Shown: positions 23,902 to 35,538 of the stretch, piece by piece | Position numbering within the stretch: position 1 is the first letter of the stretch | Layout of the letters: each line of letters begins with the position of its first letter | Assembly (NCBI GenBank): GCA_001051155.2 | Contig: JYIP02000006.1 | Location: 2,232,001-2,296,000 of the forward strand | DNA length: 64,000 nucleotides | Origin: Chrysoporthe austroafricana | Lineage: Eukaryota > Ascomycota > Sordariomycetes > Diaporthales > Cryphonectriaceae | Direction of reading: 5' to 3' | Position numbers and translations under genes: made by a program | Notes under the pieces: generated by a model | The model's input: the letters and a program-made list of their open reading frames with translations, nothing else | Databases searched by the model: none | What the model was told of the DNA's origin: nothing

Positions 23902-26900
23902 TTAACTTTGCTTGGGTTTTTGTTTCTCCCTCCACTCCTTGAATGAGGATGATACTGGTTCTTCCGCCGTCGATTCCCCACCAGCGTTCTGGCTCTGCTT
24001 CGCCTCCTCATTCTCCCTGCTGTTCTGCGCCTCGAGGAACGAGGACCCCGTCTCCCCCGTCTCGGCTACCCTTGGAGGGATACTGTCTGAGCCTTTTCCA
24101 GCAGTACTCCATCTTTCTTTTTCCTTGGGCGACTTCTTGATCATCTCTTCCTTCCATGGTACCATTTGCGAACGCCGCTTCCTGAGTTCTTGCGTTGCGA
24201 CGGAACGCAAGATCGCAGTGCAGTTTGGCTCTGGCGGAGGTGGCCTCTGGTAGGTCGGCATGACATGCTCAATTGTAACACCAGCGCCCTCAAAGACATC
24301 TTTGCTGTCCAATGGCTCTGGCTGGCCCACGATCCAGACGGGCTTGTCCTTCGCGTAATCGGTCTCTTCCGCCCTGAACTCCCTGCCCTTCTGCGTGTAC
24401 TTGCGGAGAGCCCCACCAAACGCAGCGAAACTGTCACTCTTTGGATCTTTGTAGTGCGCAGCCTTGCGTCGATTTTTAACTGCTTCGTACAGCGATTGTT
24501 TCCGTTTCTGATCCGTGATCTCCTCCATGGTGTATTCGACATCCCACGAGTCGTCGGCCTCGAGCTTGTCCGGTCGATCCACGTGCTTACCGTTTACTTT
24601 GTTTCGGACTGTCAAGACCATGCCAAAGATCGATTTCTCTTCCGTAGTGGAGGCTTCATCTTCCGGTTGGGTCTCTGCCGACTTGTTTGACTCCGGAGCA
24701 TCTTCGTCCTCGACCTCTGTAATCTCCACGGACTTCGGCATCATGTCGGAGAGAATGCTCCTGAATAGATCAAGCTTAGCTACATCTTCTGATCCCTCTT
24801 GTGTGTCTTTTGCAATGGAAGTTTTGGATCCAACGCGCGAAGTCATCTTGACTATGAGGTCGACAAGTTCGGCAGACGGTTTGCCATCGGCGTCCTTGTC
24901 CACGTCTTCCACGTCAATAGTATCCTTGAGTGAACTTGATGAGCCTTCCGTTGTATCGACATTAGTAGACTTCGCGTCATCCTCGCTAGGAATTTTGGCC
25001 AGCTGCTCTTGATCCTGATCCGCAGTCTTGATTGAATCGTATGAGTCGCTGTTCGACTGCTCCGATGGAGTACTTCCCTTTTCAGGTGTTTCGACTTTTT
25101 GTGGTGTTGATGAACCAAACAAGCTAGATAGGAAGCTGAAGGCCGACCTCTTCGGCGCAGGAGGCTCAACAACTGCTGGCTCGGAAGCGACAGTCTGTTG
25201 TGCAGGCTTGCTATCGGCAAGCACGGTGGGCTCTTGCGGCATCGTCTTCCCAGCGTCGACCAGGTCTGAAAGAACGTCATTATCTTTCTCAACCTCGCTT
25301 TCATCCTCGTTCTTGGCACGCTCAGCATCCACATCGACGATCAAGTTAAGCAGTGACTCGACATAATGTTGCGCCTCCTCGGAAGATCTGGCACGCAATA
25401 ACCCACTCTGATTGAGTGCTTCCTCGATGGCCTCGCGAATGGCAGTGATGCCCTGGGCATCGTTGTCCATAGTTTTCTCGACAGCATCCATCATGTCTTC
25501 CCATACTTCCTCACTGTCTTCTTCTTCGACACCCTCGGGCTCCTTATCTTCCTCAGTCTCCTGTTCTTTGGCCTGAGATTCGTCTTCGACAGCATCTTCT
25601 TCTTCCACGACAGCTTCTGCCTCTGCAGCAGCGTTGCCTGCATCTTGTTCCTTAGGCGGTATGCAGAGCACTTGTTCACGGAAGTGGTCCACATCTTCCT
25701 TCTTCTGCTCCTGGATCTCTTTGATCTCTTCCTCAGTGACAGGCTCAGCAAAGAAGTACATGAACGGCACGCCCTCGGACGGCCTGGTTTCGACGAAAAC
25801 TCGAAGAGACCGCTCTGGATATCTGGCTGTTGCTTCATTGAGAAGTTTATTCCACAATTTGAGACTTGCTGTGAATTCCCTGTCTCCTAATGTCTTGTTC
25901 ATGGTTCCGTGCATGGACTGGTCCATTTCCTCGAGTGGAATATACTGGAAGCCAAATATGCGCTCAGTATTGTGGTACGCAACAAAGATACCATCCATGC
26001 GGCCCATACGAACTTGTAGGGAGTACTTGAGGAACGCGGACCGCATCATGTCGTGGTATTCTCGTTCAAACGACTGCCATTGTCCCAAGCGTTGCCGGAT
26101 CTCGTAGCCAACGCCCTTGGTGTAATTGCGCGCGTCCATGCGGATGCTGACGACAGCTCTGGTCTTCAGGTCGAAGACGCCGGTGCCCGGGAGACGAGGG
26201 TCGTACGCATCAAGTTGAGATCGCATCATGAAATCGCCGTACGTGGTGTAGTGGTAAGATTCATCCTGGTCTCGTTCCTCCTCCGTCAATTGGTGAGAAT
26301 TGGTCCGCCGGTACTTCTCGAACTCATCCTTGGGAACCGTCAAAAGCTTTTCCATGGATTTTCCCAGCATGCTGAGAATGGTATCAGAATCCCATTGCTT
26401 GTCTGCGTCGATGGCATAAGCACCGTCTTTGTAGTTCAGGAATGTCGCCGCTGGTGCCCTTTGAATCGCAGCAAAATTGTGAAGTTCGACATCATATTCT
26501 TTGGACAAGCGAGACGTGTCGATGCGGCGCCATTTTGAGAGAAGGTAGTGGAAATGTGCCATAGTCGAGGTCATGCTGGAGGTTGATCCAGTGTACTTCC
26601 TTCTGTACTTTTTTGTAATCTCCATAAGAAGCGTATCCTTCGATGAGGTGATGTACTCCTTCAGGGCGTCAAAATCAAACTGGCTGACAGGCATGATATT
26701 TGCGAGGTACGGGTCGAAATTCCACACCCGAGTCCTAGGATCCTGAAGAGCGTAGACGCCTTCATTGAACAGGACCCGATCCAGACCGTACTGAATGAGT
26801 GGTACCGGCGGGGTGTCTGCCTTTACGGGTTGTAAGGCCGCGGCTGGTTCTGTGTGGAACTTTTCGATGGTCCTGGGGGCCAAGCCGGCCGACTTTTTTC

Positions 26901-27996
26901 TAGACTTGGTGGATGTTTCTTTGCCCTCCTGACCGGAGCCTTTGCGAGCGCTGCGCCCCCTCGCGCTGGCGATCACGGCAGCAATGCCTTGCGATACTGC
27001 GTCGTTGACATCCGGGCTTCCTGAAACAGTCCCTTTCTTTCTCTTCGTCGGTGTGGGTGTCGTAGTGTCCACCTCTGCTTGCTCCGCTTTCTGCTGGAGT
27101 TGTGCCTTCTTTTTCTTTTTGGGCGAATCCTCCGACTGATCGGCCTTTTGCTGTGAATCCTCCGTCTTCTTCCCCGAGTCTTTCGATGGCTCCCCCTTCT
27201 TCTTCGGCTGCTCCTGCTGCTCCGCCTTCACCTCCTTAGCCGAGCGCTTCTCCTCAACCGCGGATTTGTCTGGCGCATCCTCTTGTACGGCTTCTATCTC
27301 TGCCTCTACCACATCCGCAGCTGACTGCTTTTTTGACTTGTTTGCCTGCGCTCTCCGCTCGGCCTGGATTGTAAGAGCGCTCTTGAGGACATCCAATGTA
27401 CCCGTCAGGATCTTCTTCTGTCTCGAGTCGAGCTTCGCCTCGCCACCCTGGATCGGTGCGAACTGCGACCTGAGAGACTGCTTTGTGCTACTATCTTTTG
27501 CCTGGGCATCCTTCTCTTGTAAAGAATATCTCAACGGGTTCTCCTGGAAGTCCCTCAACACGGCCAGTGCCTCCTTCATGACATCGATCGAATCGTCGTG
27601 TTGTGGCGGAGGGCTGCCCGCTCCTTTGGATTTCTTCTTTTTCGAGGCTTTGTCCTTCTTTGGGCTCGCAGATTTCGAACTCGCGTTGGTAGGAGTTTTC
27701 GCATCGTCCTTCTTCTTGTCGCGTGTTTCCTTCTTTTCCGCGGCCCCGCCTTTTGCGTTCTGCTTCTCCTTCTTGGTCTTTGGCGCCTTCGGGTCGACCG
27801 AGTCTTCGCCAGCCTTCATACCTTCGCCGGAGGCTCCGCTGGCTTCATTTTTAGACTTGGCCGCATAGCCTCGAGTCAAGACAGCTGCCCTGCTACGCCC
27901 GGCGCTGCTGTTCCGTGCGACATGAGCACAGCTTGGCGAGCTGAGGCAGGTCGTGCGGATGCTACGAGAGCCCTGAAGCCTAAGGGCAAGCATCAT
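23902..27996 (-). CDS. PET127: Mitochondrial RNA-processing protein PET127 homologue
   Basis: Single exon, 1364 aa, starting MMLALRLQGSRSIRTT. The first 45 residues are Arg/Ser-rich and acid-free up to GYAAKSKNEA, a typical mitochondrial presequence. The conserved PET127 core starts at about residue 400 (YGLDRVLFNEGVYALQDP, then WNFDPYLANIMPVSQFDFDALKEYI, SSMTSTMAHFHYLLSKWR) and runs to about 750 (MYFFAEPV). In yeast PET127 affects 5' processing and stability of mitochondrial RNAs at the inner membrane. Here the core is preceded by about 350 Lys/Glu-rich residues and followed by about 400 acidic residues, then a second conserved stretch near 1170-1300 (WDVEYTMEEI, YTQKGREFRAEETDY, CTAILRSVATQELRKRRSQM). 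The protein is much longer than yeast PET127 (about 800 aa). Family call from memory of the core motif. Confidence 0.85.
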   Translation of the reverse strand: MMLALRLQGSRSIRTTCLSSPSCAHVARNSSAGRSRAAVLTRGYAAKSKNEASGASGEGMKAGEDSVDPKAPKTKKEKQNAKGGAAEKKETRDKKKDDAKTPTNASSKSASPKKDKASKKKKSKGAGSPPPQHDDSIDVMKEALAVLRDFQENPLRYSLQEKDAQAKDSSTKQSLRSQFAPIQGGEAKLDSRQKKILTGTLDVLKSALTIQAERRAQANKSKKQSAADVVEAEIEAVQEDAPDKSAVEEKRSAKEVKAEQQEQPKKKGEPSKDSGKKTEDSQQKADQSEDSPKKKKKAQLQQKAEQAEVDTTTPTPTKRKKGTVSGSPDVNDAVSQGIAAVIASARGRSARKGSGQEGKETSTKSRKKSAGLAPRTIEKFHTEPAAALQPVKADTPPVPLIQYGLDRVLFNEGVYALQDPRTRVWNFDPYLANIMPVSQFDFDALKEYITSSKDTLLMEITKKYRRKYTGSTSSMTSTMAHFHYLLSKWRRIDTSRLSKEYDVELHNFAAIQRAPAATFLNYKDGAYAIDADKQWDSDTILSMLGKSMEKLLTVPKDEFEKYRRTNSHQLTEEERDQDESYHYTTYGDFMMRSQLDAYDPRLPGTGVFDLKTRAVVSIRMDARNYTKGVGYEIRQRLGQWQSFEREYHDMMRSAFLKYSLQVRMGRMDGIFVAYHNTERIFGFQYIPLEEMDQSMHGTMNKTLGDREFTASLKLWNKLLNEATARYPERSLRVFVETRPSEGVPFMYFFAEPVTEEEIKEIQEQKKEDVDHFREQVLCIPPKEQDAGNAAAEAEAVVEEEDAVEDESQAKEQETEEDKEPEGVEEEDSEEVWEDMMDAVEKTMDNDAQGITAIREAIEEALNQSGLLRARSSEEAQHYVESLLNLIVDVDAERAKNEDESEVEKDNDVLSDLVDAGKTMPQEPTVLADSKPAQQTVASEPAVVEPPAPKRSAFSFLSSLFGSSTPQKVETPEKGSTPSEQSNSDSYDSIKTADQDQEQLAKIPSEDDAKSTNVDTTEGSSSSLKDTIDVEDVDKDADGKPSAELVDLIVKMTSRVGSKTSIAKDTQEGSEDVAKLDLFRSILSDMMPKSVEITEVEDEDAPESNKSAETQPEDEASTTEEKSIFGMVLTVRNKVNGKHVDRPDKLEADDSWDVEYTMEEITDQKRKQSLYEAVKNRRKAAHYKDPKSDSFAAFGGALRKYTQKGREFRAEETDYAKDKPVWIVGQPEPLDSKDVFEGAGVTIEHVMPTYQRPPPPEPNCTAILRSVATQELRKRRSQMVPWKEEMIKKSPKEKERWSTAGKGSDSIPPRVAETGETGSSFLEAQNSRENEEAKQSQNAGGESTAEEPVSSSFKEWREKQKPKQS

Positions 27997-28635
27997 TCAC
28001 ACACGGTCAACGAGCAAGACCATGGAAAGTCCAAGTGTGGCGGGCTGCATTCATATGGGAAATTTTCCCCAAATATTGTACGCGCTCCCACGATAAGATA
28101 GCAGGAATATTTTCGGGACCGCGCTGTAGCAGGGATCCCATCCATGCAAGGGTGTCGTATAGGGCACCAGCCCCACCGCGGGTACACGCTCAGTAACGCC
28201 CCCCCCCCCGGTTCCACTACGAAAAAAAGCCGAAAAGGCGAATCGAGAATGGATAAACCGCACGAACAATCAGGCGTATTTTAGCATCGTGAATCTTGGA
28301 GTATCAGTCTGGGCGCAATGCTTTCTCAGGTTGGCAGCTTTTACTGCCTTTCGCATTACTGTTGCGCATGCCATTATCATTGCGACAGAAGTATAACCAG
28401 CCTCCTTTCCACAGCCAGTACCGATGCCAGAGACGACAAAGGGGTATCAGAAACCCAAACCAAGCAATTATCGAAGTTCATCCGCCTCAAACCTGAGCAA
28501 ACGCCAATATCCATAACACACAAATAAGCCTCTTCCCGGGTACCAACCAATCTCGACACCATACAGAAGTGTCCACGGCGGAGATCGTAGCCTCATATCC
28601 ATGACCAACTTGTCTTCCATCGGAGCATCGAGCCT
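27997..28635. other. Promoter of PET127-like gene and 3' flank
   Basis: Upstream of the PET127-like gene and downstream of MAU2, both minus strand. It contains a run of ten C at about 28200-28210. No gene recognised. Confidence 0.45.
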
Positions 28636-31600
28636 TCAGACGTTCTGTGGCTTCACGAAAGCCTCATTAGCATGTGCTGTGCCCTCCGCCCTCAGCCGCT
28701 CGGCCTCATCCACTTGTCCCTGCATTTCCTCCGTCTCCGCCAGCATACCCTCACCCACGCTCATCCACAATCGATTGCCCGCCCTTTGCGCTTGCGCCTT
28801 GCCCGCCTTGGCTGACTTGACCGCCTGGTCGCCCACAACACTATCAAACAGAGAAGACCTCATCAGATTCAGCGCAACGCCCAGCAATTGCGTGTTGTTA
28901 GCCGCCTGCGCATATTTGATGCCTGTTGAGATGTGGCGTTTCACCGTCTGAATGGACTGCGGTGGATTCGTCTCGATGGCCGCTGCAACCAGATGGAACG
29001 TGGTACGAATGTCGATATCTGCGTGGTCGGTACAGTAGGCGCGGGTCTTCTCGAGGAGCTCCATCGTCTGGTGCTCATTCCGCCTCGATGGTTCCTGCAT
29101 GATCCATATGCGGTTGAGGGCTGCGAGAAGGGCCATTTCGGACGGAGCTGTTCCTGTGCTGCCAGGTGATGTGTTACTCGGCTCTGCAAAGTCGAAGCGC
29201 ACATCACTGAAGATTTTATCTGCTTTGTCAAGGTCTCCGGTGCCTTGATAGTAGGCTCCTTCCACATACAGAGCCAGTTGCTCAAGGCGCCCAGCTCTTG
29301 GCTTCGGTCTCAATGCCTTGATCTTTTGAATGCAATCATGCACTTTGGCCCACTGAGTGCGGGTAGCCGAAATGAGGGCAATGAGCGTGTGAATGTAACA
29401 ATCAACCTCGGAGCGCCACTTGGCTTGCTCAATCGCCATTGGCAGTGAATGAGCGGACGGCCTGACGAGTTCGCTCTCTGTACAGAAATTAGCAACGAGA
29501 CGGACCAATGGCGCGCAGAGAGGGACACACTTCTTGCCAACATGTTCAAAGCTTCGGTCCAGTATTCCATGAGCTTTTCGTTCTTAGATCCGTTGTACAG
29601 AAGCGCAAGACCACTCAAAACATATCTGCAAAGCACATTAGCTAGCGATAACATAGCTAGAATGCCATCAGACTCACGCTAGGACGAACGCATGGACCTT
29701 GGTCACAAAAGACATAACAATGAAATTGTACTCGCCGCCAGGTCGGATGATAGTTTTAGTATCATCCGTGACTGTCGAACTCGAGTTTGCTTGTCTCTTC
29801 AGTGGTAGTAGTAACTCATCGCGCATCTGGTCCCAGTCAGAGGCTTGGACGAGCTCGTCCATGCGGAATTGAAGAGCTTTTAGCTTCTGCATCGCTACCT
29901 GTGGCGACTTTTGCTGCAAACTGCAGGCCATGTCCAAAAGGAGGGTCAAGACCTCGATTTGCGGTATGTGGACGGATGGGTCCAGCTGGTGCCCCGCGGC
30001 CTGTGCGATGCAAGTCTGAACGCGTACTATGGAGTCGTCCTTTCGGGACTTTAGGTGAACAAGGCCCTCAAGAAGGGAAGTCAGAACTGCGATCGCACGA
30101 TCGCCGCGATGCGTCGCAAGAGACGTGATGTTGCGCAAATTCTCCATGGCATGGGTGTCTGCTGGATTGCCAGACTGAAGATGGAATGACACCCTAAGGA
30201 ATCGGAATGCGTAAACCCAATCCACTGCCTTGTACGTCGTTGCCTCTGAAATGTTCTTGTCCAGCGCAACCAGGGCGGCCTTGCGATTTCTCCTGTAGAG
30301 GACCTTGAGGAGCTGGAATTGCATGCAGTATTTCAAATCTGTCAGGCGGTTCTTCTCACAGACTGAAATTCCCTTGGTCAAGGCCACCTCTGCCTCCGTT
30401 AGGTTGTCTGTTTCCTCGCTTAGTATGGTCGCATATTTCAGCCGAACATTTGCCTCTGCACGCGGTGGTAGTTTATTCAACGCCAAAGCAGCCTCAAGAC
30501 AGCCCAGACCAGTCGCAATGAGCTTGTAGTATTCGTCCATAGTCGTCTGGTCCAACGACGTCGCAAGATCCTGGATAGCGGAGTGGGCGGCCCGAAAACA
30601 GTCGTCCGCAACACATGTCAAGACTGCGGGCGTGTCGAAATGCTGGCTTGGACTGTGTGCGTGCGACACACTTGGTGACCTTGTCGCACTGGGCGCTGCA
30701 GGCATCGACTTCCTTGTTGGCGCCTCCATCTTCAGCATCAGCTGACTTGGGTCGATCACATCGGAAACTGATCGTTGTGACTGTGCCGATTCCCCAAGGG
30801 TCTGGGTTTTGTGGAGCTTCGTGGGGTCGATCGCATCGTACGTCGGTTGTTGTGGTTCAGACGGTGGCGGTGCTGAAGGCTGAGGTTGCAATTGCCGAAG
30901 AGAGCTGGGATCGATCGCGTCGGGGACCGGTCGTTGTGGTTGACTCGGCGGCATGTGAACATGACTGCTGTGAAGCTGGGTGGGGTCGATAGAAGTGGGA
31001 TTGCGTTGTTGCGGTTGAGGCGACTGTACGTGAGGTTCATTATGCCGAAGCTGTGCGGGGTCTATAGAGGTGGGAGTATGGTGTTGTGGTTGCGGCGACG
31101 GTGCATTGGTCTGACCTTGTCGAAGCTGGTTTGGATCGATGGAGTGGTGCGCATTGTATTGTGGTTGCGGTGACGGCGCAACAGTCTGACCTTGTCGGAG
31201 CTGATTCGGATCGATGGAGTGGTGCGCGTTGTGTTGCGGTTGCGGTGACGGCGCAACAGTCTGGCCTTGTCGGAGCTGGTTCGGGTCGATGGAGTGGTGC
31301 GCATTGTGTTGCGGCTGCGGCGACGGTATGGGTGCGTGGCGCTGAAGTTGATGGGGGCTGCCAGAAGGGGGAGCGTGGTGCTGTAGCTGAGGTGATGAGG
31401 CCTGGGAGTGGCTCTGGTGAAGCTGGTTGGGGTTGATCGCCTGCAGAGGGCGATGGTGGGATTGCGGCGACGGCGCTTGAGGCTGACCCTGTTGTAGTTG
31501 ATTCGGCTTGATCGAGTGAGGAGCGCGGGGCTGTTGCTGAGGCGATGGCAGAGTTGGCCTTGCTTGCTGTGGAGGAGGGAGTCGTCGTTGTGGAGGTTGG

Positions 31601-32085
31601 GATACAGGCTGCCGCTGTTGATGCTGTAGCTGTGGTTGGACTTGGGCCATGAGATGTGGTCTTGGGGATGAGACTGATTGGTGCATCTGCCTTGGCGAGG
31701 CAATCGCGACATGTGAAGAGTATGGCTGGTTGGGTTGAGGGTAGTTCTGATGGCCCATGTACTGAGTAGGAGGCACCGGAGGCCCAGGCGTATGGTGCAC
31801 GTATGCGCCGTTGCTATATATTTGCTGCTGATTCTGATGCTGCTGTGCATGGTAGTTGTGTGTTGGCTGCATCTGCTGCTGTGGTTGTGCATAGTGAGGC
31901 ATCTGTTGTATCTGGTGGTTTGGTGGAGGCAGGTACTGGCCATTGGCATGGTACTGCTGGTTGCCCATATATGTCATCGCATTCCCATTACCATACTGCT
32001 GCTGATACCCAAGCTGCTGCGGCATCCGAGGAAGGCCATTATAGGCCTGCCTCGGAGGCTGCGAGCCCCAGTTGTTGTTGTTCAT
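28636..32085 (-). CDS. MAU2: Cohesin loading factor MAU2/Scc4
   Basis: Partner of Scc2/NIPBL that loads cohesin on chromatin. Exons 32085-29678, 29625-29531 and 29477-28636 join in phase; 1114 aa. The conserved helical TPR-like part starts near residue 500 (DDCFRAAHSAIQDLATSL, ALALNKLPPRAEANVRLKYATILSEET, LLKVLYRRNRKAALVALDKNI) and continues past both introns (YVLSGLALLYNG, SELVRPSAH) to RLRAEGTAHANEAFVKPQNV. The first 480 residues are Gln/Pro/His-rich low complexity with an array of xIDPxxL motifs (about residues 190-448). Such glutamine-rich extensions occur in filamentous fungal orthologues, but the motif array is unusual. Nuclear by function. Confidence 0.9.
31085..31330 (-). repeat. 75-nt in-frame minisatellite in MAU2
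   Basis: Three nearly identical 75-nt units encode SIDPNQLRQGQT followed by AP-rich sequence and NAHH. The shared GATCGAT or GGTCGAT segments lie at 31134, 31209 and 31284, exactly 75 bp apart. More diverged copies continue on both sides. Confidence 0.85.
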
Positions 32086-32742
32086 GTCGTCGACATTGGG
32101 CGCCGAGGAGAGTCGCCCAAGATCCCCTCCAGACCTTCACAATGGGCCCCGGTAATCAATTTCATCCGTCGATTCGAAGTATATGGTGTTATAGAATCGC
32201 CATAAGTGTCGTGAGTGCCCTAGCATCGTATGTGGCGTGGTGGGTTGGCAGGATGGTTGTCGTCATTAACCCGTGCAATGCTGGAGGGACGTTGGATGTC
32301 AAGTGATGCTGGCCCGTGCACCCGGCAGGGGTCCAATAAGGTTGAGGAGGCTCAACTTGACATGCAGGGACCTAGAATGAAGACAACCACCAATTTAATA
32401 TAGTGGTACTGTGGTATAACAGCTTAAGCCAAACATACAGCATCTTCATTGGGTACTGGCTTGATCAATCCTCATACAAGTCCTACAAATTATATCACCT
32501 CGCTCGAAAAAATCCCCACAATCGAGTCTATCGAGCCCCTTCAAGACTTCTGCTTCCCCTAACCCTCAAGACCGATCGGACTCTCCGGAGCAGGCGAATG
32601 CCCGTGCCTCGGTATATGTCACTCACAAGCCCTCGGCGTCGACCATTTTAGTCCAGACCTGCAAATTTACAAGATAGACTTCCCAGAACACTTTCCTTCA
32701 TCCTTCGTCTCTCTCGCCGTACGGTGCCTTTCAGCGTTTCCA
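32086..32742. promoter_or_regulatory. Divergent promoter, MAU2/hydrolase
   Basis: 657 bp between divergent start codons. No additional gene seen. Confidence 0.45.
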
Positions 32743-34297
32743 ATGGACTGGTTCGGCCACGCTAAGATAAAATTCACCAACCATGTCTCACCGCTAGCCA
32801 TCCGGTCGAAAGACGGCAGCCAGACAGACCTCCTGAAGATCTGTGAGAAGTCCACGCCACCATGTCAGCTCAACCCACTGCTCTTCAACGGGCATCTGCA
32901 GACAATGTGGACGGCCGTTGGAAAAGGTGCACCGCAGATCCACTATCGGCGGCAGATTTTCGACTCGAACCATGCTAATTACACCGGGACTTTCGCCGTG
33001 GATTTCACGGTGCCGGCACATGAAGGCCACGACGACCAACTTCCGCCGAGGACGGCATACTTCAAGGATGGGCAATTTGAGGCCATCGGCTCAGATGATA
33101 GTCGCCCTATGCTGATCGTCTTGCACGGGCTGTCCGGTGGGTCGTATGAAATCTATTTGCGCCATTGCATCGCGCCGCTGGTGCTGAACGATGGCGGTTG
33201 GGAGTGCTGTGTGGTGAACGGCAGAGGATGCGCCAATTCCAAAATCACCAGCGGAGTTTTGTTCAATGCCCGGGCAACGTGGGACGTGAGGCAGGTTGTG
33301 AGGTGGGCAAGGAAATCGTTCCCAAATCGACCGCTCTTCGGCTTGGGCTTCTCTCTCGGTGCCAACATCATGACGAACGTGAGTGGATACTCGAGATGAC
33401 CAGTTGTAACGCTATTGACGTGAACCAGTTCGTAGGTGAAGAGGGCTCCGACTGCCTCCTGAGTGCGGCAGTTGTCGTCGGCAATCCCTTCAACCTGGAG
33501 GTCGCGAATGTTCAACTGCAGAGCTCTCTGATTGGAAAGGAGGTTTATCAGAGGGTCATGGGAGGGTCCTGCCGACAGGTGAGTTCTATCTTGGCTTTGT
33601 CCTTCTTACTTATGTCTCTGTCTCTATCTAACATAAGGCAGCTCGTACTGCGTCACAAGGACTCGATATCGAGGTTCACGAAGTTGGACTTTGAAGCCAT
33701 TCAGAAGGTCACTTATCTATTCGAGTTTGACAGAGAGGTCCAGTGAGTACCGAGTCTCATGCCTCAAGGTTACACGCACTGATAAGATCCAAGGACTGTT
33801 TGCTGGGGCTACCCTACCGAAGGCGCATACTATCGCGACGCCTCCTCGAGCGACTCTGTGCTGGCCATCCGGACCCCGTACTTGGCCATTCAAGCTGCAG
33901 ATGACCCAGTATGCTCCCTGATTCCTCTCACGTCCTCATCGGCATGATGCTAACAAAGTCTAGATTGCTGTTGAGGTCGCGGTTCCGTATCAAGAGTTCA
34001 AAGCTAATCCCTACACGGTTTGCTTGACAACTTCTCTTGGAGGTCATCTAGCCTACTTTGAGCCCGGTGGCGGACGATGGCACGCCAAACCGGTATGTCG
34101 CCCCATCTCGTTCTAAGTACTTCGCAAGCAATGCTAAATATTGAATGTAGGTTGTGAATTTCCTCAGAAACATGGCAGCCACGGTCGACTTAAAGTCCAT
34201 CAATCATCAAGTGAACGGCGACACCGTCCTGAAGCCCCAATATGGCTCAAACTTCGATCCCATACGGCGTAAGATGCACATCGACGTCGCGGAATAG
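32743..34297 (+). CDS. Alpha/beta hydrolase, Eht1/Eeb1/YMR210W family
   Basis: Serine hydrolase of the AB-hydrolase 4 family, whose yeast members are medium-chain acyltransferase/esterases or a monoacylglycerol lipase. Six exons: 32743-33378, 33429-33578, 33642-33742, 33794-33908, 33964-34092 and 34151-34297, all in phase; 425 aa. Motifs: LNPLLFNGHLQTMW near the N-terminus, LIVLHGLSGGSYEIYLR (oxyanion region), nucleophile elbow GFSLG (Ser204), the acid in AADDP (about D332-333) and His362 in GGHLAYFEPGG. The WGYPTEGAYYRDASS segment across intron 3 is typical of the family. Mostly soluble. Substrate cannot be told from sequence. Confidence 0.92.
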
Positions 34298-34862
34298 ATT
34301 CCTGACCAATATAGATGGATTTCAGGAGAGCAGGCATTGCATTCAGTATAGACAGCGAGCTTTGTCATTGGATGCTTGGCTAGAGAAAATCGATAGACCA
34401 CTCTTTAGACGGCAAGACACGGCACTCTGGCCTGGGTATCTAGTTTTGATTTGGAAATGCGACCAGGATAGCATTCTCAGGACTTCCTCGCTGCGTGGAT
34501 CTCATGTGCTAAACGCACTTCGTCTCCGATATTGCAGCTTGCCGTCGCCGCCCTCAAAATCTGCTGAGATCCTGCATCTTACCTGAAGGCGTCGCCATCA
34601 GAAATTGTGGATGCCATATGTGATGCTCCGAATCTCTGCAATGTAATGGAATTCTCCGACGCGAAATATTCCGAAGCTGCTGAGTTGCTCGTAGTTTAGT
34701 CCCTGCAAGACGGAGCGGCCCCGGTTCTCGTTACCCAAAATGTATGCTCGTTGTTGATCCTCTAACCTGTAAAGCACTTTTGAGGATCCATACCCGTCCG
34801 TCCCCAACTCCAACAACGCCGTGCAATGCATCAGAATACTTCATTTCTTCTCTCCATTTTTA
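34298..34862. other. Convergent 3' intergenic region
   Basis: 565 bp between the hydrolase and LOC1 stops. Open frames here lack motifs and no gene fits. Confidence 0.45.
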
Positions 34863-35538
34863 TCACTCTGCGAACGAGACCTTCTTCTTCTTCGCCTTGG
34901 TCGCCTTGGTGCCTTCAAGCTCGGCACGCTTTATCGTCCTGTCGTCGGCATCGTCGTCGCTAGGCTTGGTTGGCCTCTTCCTCTTCTTGCGCAGCGAGTC
35001 TTTCGTTTCATCAAATTTAGCCTTGCGCTCGGCCTCCTTCTTCTCCGCCTCAGCCTTTCTTGCCTCGCGGATAGCCTCCATGTGTCGCGCCTTCATCATC
35101 TTGGACTCGATCTGGCCCTCCTTCTCGGCCTGGACCATGGAGAGGATGGTCGTCATGCTTTCCTGTACAAGAAGGTCGGGATTAGCAAATTCTCCACGCG
35201 ATACATTCTTTCCGACAGAAAGTTGGGGTGCGACATACCCGATCATCAACAAACACTTTCCCCTTCTTCTTCCCCTTGGGCTTCTGCACCCCGACCGGCG
35301 TCACCATATTCAGCTCCGGTATTGCCAGCTCCTTCTCGCTGTACACCTTCTTCCTACGCTTCTTCTGCAATTCCTTGGCGAGCTGGCCAGGCTTGACCGC
35401 AGGCTTGTGACCATCTTTCGTCCTCCTCGCCTTCACGACCGGATCGTTCTCCGGCCGCTTTGCGGACTTGCTGTTCTTTATGCCCGAGTTCTTGGCCGCG
35501 TGTTTGTTTTTGACCGTTTTGGTCCTTGCTGCACCCAT
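34863..35538 (-). CDS. LOC1: 60S ribosome assembly / mRNA localisation protein LOC1
   Basis: Small, highly basic nucleolar protein needed for 60S subunit biogenesis, and in yeast for ASH1 mRNA localisation. Exons 35538-35239 and 35162-34863 join in phase 0; 199 aa. The N-terminus is Lys/Arg-rich ([18 protein letters not shown]). The conserved middle reads KVFVDD before the intron, then [44 protein letters not shown], which is the family hallmark and a long charged helix. It ends with a KKKKVSFAE basic tail. The start was placed at the Met nearest the basic N-terminus; the upstream open frame is non-conserved. Good confidence from the helix motif. Confidence 0.88.
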
